Positions 31,927-41,203 of a stretch of DNA of 64,000 nt are shown here, one piece after another. The number at the start of each line of letters is the position of its first letter. Position 1 is the stretch's first letter. The notes below the pieces were generated by a model. It did not search any database and had not been told where the DNA came from. It saw only the letters and a program-made list of their open reading frames with translations. The DNA is from Eutreptiella sp. 'Long Island Sound 2002' (taxonomy: Eukaryota; Euglenozoa; Euglenophyceae; Eutreptiales; Eutreptiaceae): contig OZ038391.1 in assembly GCA_964036045.1 (NCBI GenBank), positions 46,472,711 through 46,536,710 of the forward strand, given 5' to 3'. A program made the translations under genes and the position numbers.

Positions 31927-34140
31927 CTCTTCATCAGGGAACTTGACATCCACCCCTGCAGCTATGAGGGACCTGGCCATCCAGGCCAATCGCCTCTTCT
32001 TGGAGTTATTCCCCTCAGGGGTAGCGTTATCCCCCTGGGGGTGCTTCTTGGGATTACCTGCGGCAGGAGGGGATGTAGCAGCAGGAGGGGGTGTAGCAAC
32101 GGGCGCTAATGAGCGCCTCTGGGGGTTAGGGGGTCCACCTTTGCCACCCCCCTTGCCACCTCCGTTACCACCTTTGTCCCCATTCTGTGGGTTTTTGGTG
32201 GGTGTTTGGGTCTTCTGGCGTTCAGCCTCCTGCCGCTTGAGTTTATCACTCTCGCGTTTCTTTATGTGACATTCGTCTTCATAGTGACGACGTTTGCCAC
32301 AATAGCCACAGGTGATGGTACACCAGAAATGATCCTGATGGGTCCCAGGTTTCCCATCCTTGGTATGCTGCTGTCGCTTCATCTGCAACATACAGCTACT
32401 GCGTTGATCGCAGTCAGGGGCATGACAAGGCCCCCCATTGTCATTGACAGGTTTGCAGTAGAACAAAGGGGGTGTACCTGCATCAGGTTTAACTTCATTC
32501 ATGGCACGTAGGTTACACCTTCCTTTACCACCTCCCTGGTTGGCGTTAGTGGGATTTTTAGGCCCTTTCCCTTCGCCTCGTTCGGGGGTAGGGTTACCCC
32601 CTCGACCCAAGTGCTTCTTGAGGAATTTCTCCATGTGGGAATCATTCTCCCTCTCAAGAGCTAGCTCAATCAGAAGGTCCAACAGTTCATCGTACGAGTG
32701 GGTCCGACTCTTCCTCTCAGAGGTACAGCGGCAATCATCCCACGTACGTTGGGGGTTCTTACTCATGAGCCACAGGTGGGGCTCAGTGGCCCTGTAGGAG
32801 CCCACGTTCATCCGTGAAAACAGATATTCCTGGTGGCACACGTATTCAGAGATTCGCGCAGCGGAAGGAAGCTCAGGGAGCATAGGTAGCTCCTCTATCT
32901 GTGTGCGCACACTGAGGTCAGTCTCATAGACTGGGAACGTTTTCTCCACCCTCTGGAGTACCTCTGCCCAGGTGGAACAGGTTTTCACAATCTGTTTCAC
33001 CTGTTTTTGCAAAAATTTCTTTTTGCATGAGCGTTTCAGCAGTGAGCATTTGGTGGCCACATCCACATGGGATTGGCCAGTCAGCAAAAGAAACTCAGCA
33101 AATTATTCTGCCCGTTCGGGCAGATTTTTGGGGTCGAACTCCGGCAGTTCCAGCTGGATGTTCGCCTGGGCAATAGGTCTGCCTGTCTTCCCACCCCCCG
33201 GAGTTAGGCCAGAAGGTGATACGCCGGCAAGAGGTGCCAGGGCTGACAGCCCTCTTTTCTCAGTTTCTGTGACTGGAACGTCGAGTAGTTCTGCCATGGG
33301 CACTGTCCTGGCACGGGGGTGAAAGGGGCTGGGGCAGGTGACCTTAGGCAGCAGCCTTGAGACCCTTGATCTCTTAGGATCATCGGCCAGGGTTCTCAGT
33401 CCGGGGGAGGGGGAGGACAACTCTGGCTTGGGTAAGGGTTCTGCAATACCCAGTTTCTCCTTAACGGCTTCCGATAGGGCCGTCACATCTGGATCTTCTG
33501 ATCCAGACAGAAGTTTGGCGAGCAGTTCGGCCGTATGATCCAGGGCACCGTAGGTTGGCCTTCGATGATGTTGTCCCTCAACTCGAGTCGGGGCTACTTC
33601 GGGAGCCCTTGGGGTTGGACAACATGCTCTTGGATACTCGGGTCTCGGTCGTCTTGGCAGGGGTGCTGTCTCGGCTCTGTCGGACGACGGGCCAGAGTCC
33701 GTGTAGGACCCTAGGTCTGTACGTGGTCTGGATCCGTGTACTGCCAATGGCTCCTCCCCGTCTTCTCCACGAATGGATTTGTAGTACTCCTCATGGAGGA
33801 TGTATTCATCCATTTTCTTCCTCAGTTCCTCGTATCCCTCAGGGCCTCCAATCGCTGTTGAGGATGATGCGAGACAGGCGGATCGGGAGACTGAGGCTGC
33901 TACGCGCCTGCGGAGATGATGCAGGCTGTCTCCACCGTGGGCCCCTAAGGCCTCGGTGGTAAGGACTGTATTTTCTTCCGCCCTTCTGCGATCTGGATCT
34001 CCTTGAGACCCAGATGCAACACTGAGATGTGGAGCTCGGTAAGGTGCTTCACTCATAGGGTGGGCCAGGCTGCCCATTTGTACTTGGACAGTTCTTATGG
34101 GCCAGGTCCTGGCAGACAGTTGTACGCTTGGAGTGGTCAT
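31927..34140 (-). pseudogene. B2 gag with one nonsense codon
   Basis: The start ATG lies at 34140. It is homologous to B1 gag from the MTTPSV terminus through the gag domain and the zinc knuckle CGYCGKRRHYEDEC to the FPDEE end. TAA at 33101-33103 stands where B1 has GAA in WAEEFAEF. It has an extra stretch after GPSS relative to B1, so the two gags also differ by small in-frame indels. Confidence 0.9.
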
Positions 34141-34220
34141 GATGAACTTGTTGTTGAGCTTTGTGTGCAGTTCTTCTCAGGATCGGTTCCAAAGGTCACA
34201 AGGGACTGTCTCTGCTACCG

Positions 34221-34687
34221 GAAAGATGTCCTGCAATTATGCCCTATAGAATTGATTGAAAATCCTGCAAGGTTTTCCTCGGAGAAAAACAGGTTCACAA
34301 CACGTAGTAGAGCAAGAGAACAATAGGATCGTGTCAATGATTAGTTTGTGAAATCCGGAGTATCACAGAAGGGCTGCAGATAGACAAAGCAGGTATAAAC
34401 ACAAAGATTCAATCACAAATGGATAATACAAAAGATTTTAATTGAAAACTGGACTGACTCTAGCCTCCAAGATAGCATCAAGCACTTCATGTGCACTCTT
34501 TTGGGTGACATGGTGCTGGTTAGGAATGTGGGGCATAGGTGTCAGGCCAACACAGAAAATGACTTGGCCAAGCAACTGAATTCAGAAAAAGTTCAAAGAT
34601 AGAACCACAATAAGTGGTAGAAACAATTGAGTATAGGGGTCTTGGGGTGGGAGACCACTAGGCTTAACCTCCAAGGCCTAAAGCATG
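34221..34687 (-). repeat. 5' LTR of B2, truncated
   Basis: 467 bp of LTR remain, from the GAAAGATG end to AAAGCATG. About 245 bp of the outer end are missing, and element A sequence follows directly. The primer-binding region next to it (CGGTAGCAGAGAC on the element strand) is kept. Confidence 0.88.
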
Positions 34688-36426
34688 TGCAGACACCAGA
34701 GGAAGAGGACCTCTCAGAGGAATGTGTATGTGAACCCCCTCGAGCGTGCCTATGTTGCCATCGTCCATCGGAGATGGTTGAACAAGACCTACTTTATGCC
34801 TACCAAGGGTTGAAGGATACTACCAAGGGCGAAGAGCCGGTGGAGGATCACCTCCCGATGTCTATTACTCAGGGGGCGAGCAACTTACACTCTGACGAGG
34901 ACATGGAGGACAAGATCAAGCTATTGGACCCGCGGCCGCAGAAGCTTATAAGGACCTATCTGGAGGTGTTCGGGGAACTACCACCCCCAGCTTCATGTGA
35001 CAAGCTGGTACAGATGGACCTCAAGCTGAAACCCGAGTTCGTGGGTCACAAGATCCGGAGGAGACCCTATCCGCCTCCTAAAGAGGAGGCCGACGAGATT
35101 GAGCGACAGATACAAGAATTTATCGACGCTGGCCTAGTCCTGGAGTACAAGGACGGGGACTACCCCCAACACTGCAGTGCCTGTTTCCTGCTGGCTAAAC
35201 CTGGGTCTACAGTTAAACGGCTGGTAGTGGACTACGGAGAGCTGAACAAGAAAACGCTGAACCACTCAGCGTCCATTCCTAATATGGAGTCTATCCTTGA
35301 GAAGATAGCCTCCTGTCGCTACAAGACCAAGATGGACAAGAGGAGCGGATTCTTGCAGGTGGACCTGACGCCCAAAAGCTCAGGAGCTACTAGCCTTCAT
35401 CACCCCTCAGGGGAGGTTGTTCAAGTGGAAGGTCATGCCCTTTGGCGTGGCCAACGCACCCGCTCTTTTTCAAGAGCTGATGAACAAGATCTTGTCCATC
35501 CTACGAAAAAGACCTAAGGTGCAAGAACTCATATCCCGTGGGGCCCAGATGGAAGCACACATGGACGATGTATGCCTCGGGACCAATACCCAGGAGGATC
35601 ACCTAATCCTCTTGGGTGAGTTCTTTGCGGTCTGCCAAGAGAACCAAACACGACTGAAGCTGGAGAAGTGTGAGTTCATGCAGGAGACCATGCAGTATCT
35701 GGGGTTTGACGTTTGCTATGGGTGGTGGACCCCAGCGGCCTCTAAGGCCAAACCCCTGATGGACGCTAAGGTACGACACGAAGACCCCAAGAAAGGACTT
35801 CATGATGTACGCAGTTTCATTGGTGCGTGCAACTTCTATCGCCGCCATATCAAAAGCTTCACCTACACCAGCGCCATCCTGACAGACCTGATCAAGAAGA
35901 GTACTACTTGGCGCTGGGGCCCACAAGAGCAACAAGCGTTTAACGAGCTCAAAGACAAGGTCGTCAACGCTAAGTGCTTGGGCGTGCCTAGGGCACAAGG
36001 GGAGATTATCCTGGTGACCGACGCCAGTAATGTGGGCGTTGGTGGAACGTTTTTCCAATGGCAAGCACTAGAGAAGGAGGAGTTCGCCTCGGCTATTTCC
36101 CAATGGGGGACTGAAGGTCTCAACGGAGACGGAACTCTCAAGCACAGCTACCTGACGATAAGTGGGTCCTAGTACCCCTGGGCCACTGGAACTGGAAATG
36201 GAACCAGACCAGGGGGAACTACTCCACCTATGAGCAGGAATTGCTCGCGGGTATGCTGGTGCTATCCTCTCAGGCACGACTGTTGGGGAGTAACCCTGTG
36301 GTCTGGCTGTGCGACCAAGAGCCGGTCCGCACTTTCCAGAAGGGTCCCCCACCTGAGAAGGCCAAACTACGGCGCTAGTGGACCTACCTCAGCCAACTAC
36401 GGCTGACGGTACACCATATCCAGGGA
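34688..36426 (+). pseudogene. Element A reverse transcriptase and RNase H
   Basis: It resumes A pol after B2. The RT core aligns with B (KLVQMDLKLKPEF, MDKRSGFLQVDL, FKWKVMPFGVANAPALFQEL) and has catalytic HMDD. RNase H shows LVTDASNVGVGG and the YEQELLAG Glu. One extra base near 35370, in an A-run, shifts the frame, and another indel near 36155 shifts it again. TAG at 36376 replaces a Trp codon conserved in B (RWWTYL). No full-length product is possible. Confidence 0.88.
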
Positions 36427-38133
36427 GTGAAGAAGGAGTGTGCAGACTATATCAGCCGCAACAACTTCGACGCCCTGATTGGTGCCCGGTCTGAAGTGCT
36501 GGCTAAGGAGGCGTTCAGCCGTATGGACGTGCACTTGGATCTCAACATGACTATGATACGCCCCCTGGATGGACTCCAACAAGCGGAGTTCCTGAAGGAG
36601 TTTGGCGATATCTACAAGAACCTGGGGAAACGCCTTGAACCCCTCCTGGTCAACCAAGAACAGTGGAAGAGGGACAGGAGCTACCTCTGGCACGAGGACC
36701 GCATCGTGGTACCCAGTGACAGAGTCCCAGCGCTGCTTAAGTGGACCCACGAGTCCAGCGGTCATGTGGGTGCTGACCGTACCCTGAGGCTATTCAAGCA
36801 GTGGTTCCACACTACGTGGACTGACGACCAACTGCGGAAAACCCACCAGCCTATCGTGGACAAGTGCCCGTGTAGGTCCTGCAAACCGGGGGATATCAGG
36901 GACAGGGGTCTCTACTTGACCCTGCCCATCCCTCAATGTGCTAACAGTGTTCTATACGTGGACTACACAGAGATGCCAAAGTATGGGGGCTATGACTTCA
37001 CCCTCGTGGTAACCTGTGGGTTGACCAGGTTTACCAGGGTGTTCCCATGTACCAAGCATATTACCGGGGAGGAGACTATCAAGATACTCCTGGAGGAGTG
37101 GTTTTGTGTCTATGGGGCGCCTAAAGAGATTAACTCCGATGAGGACGTACGAGTACGCTCAGATACCGGCTGGTACAAGAGGGTCCTGAGATCCCTCAAT
37201 GTCCAGGTGTCTACGGGGATCCCCTACTCTCACACGAGCAACCCCCTATGTGAGCGACAGATTCGTGTCCTCAAGGAGAATGTAAGGATATGGTGCAAAA
37301 CTGAACGCACCAGAGACTTGGTGCGACTACTCCCCGTCATATCCTTGATGATGACCTCCCAAGAGAGTTCAGCGACTGGCTACTCGCCCCATGCGCTATT
37401 CCTAGGGCGCCCGGCGTGGTTCCTACATGCTCCCTATCCAGAAGACACCCATTCTTCCGTGGGCGAGTGGGTCCAAGAACAACAAGCGAAGGTGGACAAG
37501 GCCAAGGCTATGCTCCAGAGAGTGAGGGAGCGTCAGTGGAACAAGAAGAACAAGCACCGAGTACCTGCCACCTACCAAGAAGGGGACTGGGTGCTGGTGC
37601 ACCACAGCCGACTACCCGCCTGGCCACGCTCAACCAGCGGTGACCCATACTTCGGGCCGTACAGAATTCCATCTGTGGATGGACACCGTATAACCGTGCG
37701 GTATTCTCCCTGTCTAGGGGGGACCCTGGTGTGCGCTGCTAAACACCAGAAGCGCTACTATGATCCTGAGGACCTCTGTGGGGAGGAGTGGGAGCTGAAC
37801 AACGAGGAAATCGCCGCCTTAGACCTACAAGGGGCTGCCAGCCCTATGGAACTGGAAGGGGAACCCCCCGACATGAACGCCGAGGAGATGGCTAAGGAGG
37901 GCTTCTACCTGGTGACCTCTGTCCTACGCCACCGCTATCGCCAGGGTTGGCGCTTCCTCACCCTCTGGAAAGGGATTGGAGTCGGAAAGGCCATCTGGGA
38001 GCCCCTCTCTGCGTTTGTTCTACGTGAGGGACGCCTAAACTCAGTTCTGGTAGACTACTTGTCCCACAACGACCTTGGTGAGTTGCTGAGGCTCGCTGGG
38101 ACACTTGCCTCCAAGACTAAAGCTAGGGACTGA
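36427..38133 (+). CDS. Element A integrase and chromodomain-like tail
   Basis: Open for 568 codons, though upstream breaks mean it is not part of an intact Pol. The zinc domain has HESSGH and CRSC, so A keeps the CX2C pair that B has lost. The catalytic core shows Asp in LYVDYTEM, Asp in NSDEDV and Glu in LCERQ. The C-terminus carries the LTLWKGIG and IWEPLSAF words of a chromodomain-like fold. Integrase inserts element DNA and the tail may steer it to certain chromatin. The first in-frame start at 36427 is nominal; the natural product would be cleaved from Pol. Confidence 0.88.
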   Translation: MKKECADYISRNNFDALIGARSEVLAKEAFSRMDVHLDLNMTMIRPLDGLQQAEFLKEFGDIYKNLGKRLEPLLVNQEQWKRDRSYLWHEDRIVVPSDRVPALLKWTHESSGHVGADRTLRLFKQWFHTTWTDDQLRKTHQPIVDKCPCRSCKPGDIRDRGLYLTLPIPQCANSVLYVDYTEMPKYGGYDFTLVVTCGLTRFTRVFPCTKHITGEETIKILLEEWFCVYGAPKEINSDEDVRVRSDTGWYKRVLRSLNVQVSTGIPYSHTSNPLCERQIRVLKENVRIWCKTERTRDLVRLLPVISLMMTSQESSATGYSPHALFLGRPAWFLHAPYPEDTHSSVGEWVQEQQAKVDKAKAMLQRVRERQWNKKNKHRVPATYQEGDWVLVHHSRLPAWPRSTSGDPYFGPYRIPSVDGHRITVRYSPCLGGTLVCAAKHQKRYYDPEDLCGEEWELNNEEIAALDLQGAASPMELEGEPPDMNAEEMAKEGFYLVTSVLRHRYRQGWRFLTLWKGIGVGKAIWEPLSAFVLREGRLNSVLVDYLSHNDLGELLRLAGTLASKTKARD

Positions 38134-38705
38134 ACCTTACCCTTACCTGCCTAAGCGTATGTGTGAGTGTGCTATTCCTAAGGTCCCGAGAGCAAGCCGC
38201 AGAAGTGGTGTCCTAATTATACCCAAGTCTGCACACTTGCTAAACCTGGAGGATTGTCTTACCGATGCCACGGGGTACGCCCCGGGTCTCTCCTCCCCTA
38301 AGCGCCCAATTTCTGTGCTGGCGCAAAACCTTGGGGGAATACCCAGCGTACTAATCCAGGTATTGTTTTCCCTACCTATCTGCCTACTACAGGGACGGGT
38401 GGCCAAAAGCTATGAAGGCTTGAAGACGCCCATTTGCTACGATGGCCAAAATCTAGCCTAACCACTGCCACTGCCCACCAACCCCGCTAAAATTGCAGTA
38501 AAAGGGTGGGACAGTGACACACGCACTACAGCTCCTACACACCCTACAGTGGCACCATCCTGGTGGGCGAGCACTTCTGCAACTGGCTCAAGCCCCCACT
38601 CAGGACTACCACTCCTACACACACGCTCTACTGGGTGGTGTTGACGAAGAAGACACGAGCCCTAGCGGCTCACCTGTGAGATTGCAAGAAAACACAGAGC
38701 TACTA
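38134..38705 (+). other. Element A 3' UTR, proximal part
   Basis: It has no ORF of note. It shares GCGCCCAATTTCTGTGCTGG with the B 3' UTR (near 18401) and continues similarly up to the terminal-inverted-repeat insertion. Confidence 0.7.
38701..38705. repeat. Target duplication TACTA, left copy
   Basis: TACTA recurs at 41199-41203. Removing the insert and one copy gives a site equal in length to the uninterrupted B1 sequence. Confidence 0.82.
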
Positions 38706-38734
38706 CTTAGGCGGCTGAAGTTGCATGGTCAAAA
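38706..38734. repeat. Left terminal inverted repeat
   Basis: It begins CTTAGGCGGCTGAAG and ends GGTCAAAA. It pairs with 41170-41198 with one mismatch. Confidence 0.88.
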
Positions 38735-38898
38735 ACGAAGGAAAAGGTAGGAAAATGACAGGTGTCCAAAGGCATCGAAAAATAGTTGTTTTGATGGATA
38801 TTATAAAAGCGTCGCAAACAGGTATGGCGGATTAAATATTTCTATAAGAATGATGAGTGCCATGGGCGAGACAGGGAAAAGTATTGTTTGGTGACCAT

Positions 38899-38924
38899 TC
38901 TTTGCGCGAGGCCTCGCGCAAAGA
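38899..38924. repeat. 26-bp perfect palindrome (GCGCGAGGCCTCGCGC core)
   Basis: The core is extended by matching arms TCTTT...AAAGA. It is the largest of the set. Confidence 0.92.
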
Positions 38925-39131
38925 CGTTCATTTGCCTCAGATTAATGTGCTACAGCACGACGCATTAGGCAGGTTGTCGAAAAATGGAACCCTGTCGTAT
39001 TTATACACGTAACTTAGTACCATTATCAGGATTGCGTGATAGAGATAGATCTATGAACGAATAAACTGCAACAATGGTGTACCCAAGAATCTTGAAAAGT
39101 ATAAATGTTCCGGAACAAACTGCAGTTTCAA

Positions 39132-39147
39132 GCGCGAGGCCTCGCGC
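39132..39147. repeat. 16-bp perfect palindrome
   Basis: GCGCGAGGCCTCGCGC core only; the flanks do not extend the symmetry. Confidence 0.9.
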
Positions 39148-39185
39148 ATGGAACGGCGCATCAAAAACATTAAAGTTTCGGTGAT

Positions 39186-39209
39186 CATTGCGCGAGGCCT
39201 CGCGCAATG
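39186..39209. repeat. 24-bp perfect palindrome
   Basis: The same core with arms CATT...AATG. Confidence 0.92.
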
Positions 39210-39593
39210 GAGATCACAAGCGCTCATAGAAACCAAAAATGGACAGATCCATCAGCTACACAGCATGTACGCTCCCTTGATGCGGCGCTGCTGCATGGGC
39301 GCCCATACAGGTCCCGCCGGCATCTCCTGTTTTCATACTGTGGTCACCGCTGACTTCACTGCCCAACAGCGATAGAAGCGCGCCGCAACTGGGCACCACA
39401 ATCAGGATTAACTAGTGAAATGTGGGATCACCAGACAGTTACAGGTAACCGAAAATGGTGCATGCGACAAGCGAATCACAGAATAATTGGTCGCGCGAAA
39501 ACTGAGTGACAGGTTGATGTTTGAAATCAAGGAAGTTTTTCAAACAGCGATTTTTACGCAGATACAGTTACGCAATTATTCTTTACAGCAACA

Positions 39594-40049
39594 ATGCCCC
39601 TGCGAAAAAAGGTGGACCTTGAGAAGACAGTGGCCGCAGCATCCGGAGTTTTCCGCGATGTCTGCTCAGAGGAACCGCCGTACCACACGGCAGAAGAACT
39701 GTGGGAAGGGCTAAAACAGGGGGACGAGGGCGCGCGATTGTTGTTTGTGTTTCTTCTGCGTCTGCGCAAAAATGAACGGACGCGTTGCAGCGTTGAAAAG
39801 GCGATTGCGGCAGAAGGGAAGAGATGGGTGGGTGTTTTGATAGAGGAGGCCTGGCGCCTTTATTTGCTGATGTGCCACCGCGCAGTTCCATACCAGGGAA
39901 AACCAAAGTCAGTTGTTGCGGTAGAGGGAAGTAGGGCGCAGCGTCGCATTTTAGCAAGGTCAGGTCTGGCGCGATACAGCGCACCTTCGCTGAAGGAGAA
40001 GGCCGCAGTCAGGTTACGGTTACAGTCAGCCTGCGTTTGTGTTCATTGA
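39594..40049 (+). CDS. Hypothetical ORF X of the inverted-repeat element
   Basis: 151 codons from ATG 39594. No family is recognised. The protein is charged (basic N-terminus MPLRKKVDLEK, several Arg/Lys-rich runs) with helical-looking stretches such as EELWEGLKQGDEGARLLFVFLLRLRK. The last ~10 residues overlap ORF Y in another frame. The two may be one protein joined by a short intron or a frameshift: GT and AG dinucleotides around 39957-40025 would permit splicing, but I cannot decide. It lies between the palindrome clusters and is the best candidate for a mobility or accessory protein. Confidence 0.5.
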   Translation: MPLRKKVDLEKTVAAASGVFRDVCSEEPPYHTAEELWEGLKQGDEGARLLFVFLLRLRKNERTRCSVEKAIAAEGKRWVGVLIEEAWRLYLLMCHRAVPYQGKPKSVVAVEGSRAQRRILARSGLARYSAPSLKEKAAVRLRLQSACVCVH

Positions 40050-40698
40050 TCATCAGCCGGATCTGGTGTGCAAGATCGCGTCCGTCGAGCTGGATTCTCG
40101 CATGTACCTTCTTGGTGTTACCTCCGACAATCTCTCTGATTGGGTCAACAGAGTGCAGACGCAGTTGAACCATGTATTGACACAAGAGTCGAAACTGCAC
40201 GCGTCTGGTGATTGGGACCAGCAAGCCAACTGGGCAAACCGTGGTATTCCCCTTTGGGTTTGCGATGACAAGGTGGGTTATGAGGCGTTGTCGCTGAAGG
40301 AGGAAGACTCTGTTGAGAAAGGTCAAGCTGCAGAAGCACTGGCCCCTGCAAAGCGGAAGTCTACTGGTGGGGAACCAGTCCCCAAGAAGAAGAAGACTGC
40401 CTCCAAGCCTCAGGCAGCGAAGTCGGTTACCGGTGCAGAATCCGAGGAGAGCGATGGGGATGAAGAGGAGGAGAGCGAGAAAGAAGAGGAGGAGGAAGCG
40501 CAGGTCTCCCAGGGCAAGGCAGCGAAGAAAGTGGCAGCGAAGCCGAGGTCCGAGGAAACCGGGGCCCCAGCTCCATTCAAGCAGCCAGCCCGTCAGTCCC
40601 AACCAAGAAGCGCGCCCGCAAAGCCACCTCCTAAGGGTAACACGTCCGTTGCTAAGGCTATGGGTTCTAAGATGCAAACTGTTCCGAAGAAAAAGTAA
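40042..40698 (+). CDS. Hypothetical ORF Y with nuclear-localisation and acidic tracts
   Basis: About 218 codons, open upstream of 40042 without an ATG, which again suggests that it is the 3' part of ORF X. The first ~90 residues look globular (IDHQPDLVCKIASVELD, WANRGIPLWVCDDKVGYEAL). The rest is disordered: a bipartite basic signal KRKSTGGEPVPKKKK, an acidic Glu/Asp run, then a Pro/Ala/Lys tail ending PKKK. That make-up fits a nuclear, DNA- or chromatin-associated protein. No catalytic motif is seen. Function unknown. Confidence 0.55.
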   Translation, partial: FIDHQPDLVCKIASVELDSRMYLLGVTSDNLSDWVNRVQTQLNHVLTQESKLHASGDWDQQANWANRGIPLWVCDDKVGYEALSLKEEDSVEKGQAAEALAPAKRKSTGGEPVPKKKKTASKPQAAKSVTGAESEESDGDEEEESEKEEEEEAQVSQGKAAKKVAAKPRSEETGAPAPFKQPARQSQPRSAPAKPPPKGNTSVAKAMGSKMQTVPKKK

Positions 40699-40723
40699 TT
40701 TCTTCGCTTGTTCTGATATATTA

Positions 40724-40740
40724 TGCGCGAGGGCTCGCGC
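40724..40740. repeat. Imperfect copy of the palindrome
   Basis: GCGCGAGGGCTCGCGC, one central change from the 16-bp core, 26 bp after the ORF Y stop. Confidence 0.8.
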
Positions 40741-40829
40741 TATGCATTCCTCTTCCACGACCTTTATGCTGTCACCTTGTGCGGCACATTTTTCTCTGTG
40801 ATGCATTTTATTGCGCTGTTGTGTTGGTG

Positions 40830-40851
40830 TTTGCGCGAGGCCTCGCGCAAA
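40830..40851. repeat. 22-bp perfect palindrome
   Basis: The same core with arms TTT...AAA. Confidence 0.92.
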
Positions 40852-41169
40852 GAAGGGGTGCCAAAAAATGCTTCCTGTCGTGCAGCGTGCAACATGGTTT
40901 TCGAAAACTGGTTTTCCAAAAGATTGAAAGCTCACGGGTGTTTTTATTGCAAAGCATAAATGGTATAAGAAACAACAAGTCGTGGTTTTCCCAAAAAAGA
41001 ACTTCATTTTGGTGGAAATAAATCATTTTTCCGGGCAGTCGGTTTCGTTGAAAATAAAGGAAAATGGACCAGTTAATTGCTTTTCACGGGATTTTTGTTT
41101 CTTGCGTTTTACGTCCCCCCCAAAAGGACTATTTCTTCGCAGTGCCGTGGAGAGGCAGTTTTGGGCGCC

Positions 41170-41198
41170 TTTTGACCATGCAACTTGAGCCGCCTAAG
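41170..41198. repeat. Right terminal inverted repeat
   Basis: It starts TTTTGACCATGC and ends GCCGCCTAAG, the reverse complement of 38706-38734 with one mismatch. Confidence 0.88.
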
Positions 41199-41203
41199 TA
41201 CTA
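41199..41203. repeat. Target duplication TACTA, right copy
   Basis: It matches 38701-38705. Confidence 0.82.

Larger units (their letters stand above)
21811..34687 (-). mobile_element. Element B2: inverted, degenerate copy of element B inside element A
   Basis: On the - strand it reads partial LTR, gag, protease, pol, 3' UTR, LTR. It is homologous to B1 throughout. Damage includes a nonsense codon in gag (33101-33103), a 1.5-kb retroposed insert in pol, a +1 and a -1 frameshift near 28800 and 28375, a local inversion in integrase, a MITE-like insert in the 3' UTR, and loss of about 245 bp of the 5' LTR. It is clearly older or less constrained than B1. Confidence 0.9.
38706..41198. mobile_element. 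2.5-kb terminal-inverted-repeat element with two ORFs and palindromes
   Basis: 29-bp terminal inverted repeats (38706-38734 and 41170-41198) match at 28 of 29 positions and start CTTAGGCGGCT. The 5-bp duplication TACTA flanks them. Inside are two overlapping + strand ORFs (39594-40698), three GCGCGAGGCCTCGCGC palindromes on the left, and one perfect plus one imperfect palindrome on the right. I see no DDE/D transposase, so it is either non-autonomous or uses an unrecognised protein. It is inserted in the A 3' UTR at a site clean in B1 and B2. Confidence 0.85.

Noticed and set aside
38899-40851. CRISPR-like array from the repeated palindrome
   Set aside because: Spacing is irregular (tens to 1500 bp), there are ORFs between copies, and the context is eukaryotic.
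40009-41007. 332-codon - strand ORF in the inverted-repeat element
   Set aside because: It lies exactly antisense to ORF Y. Its Leu-rich runs mirror the Glu/Lys tracts of the + strand protein.
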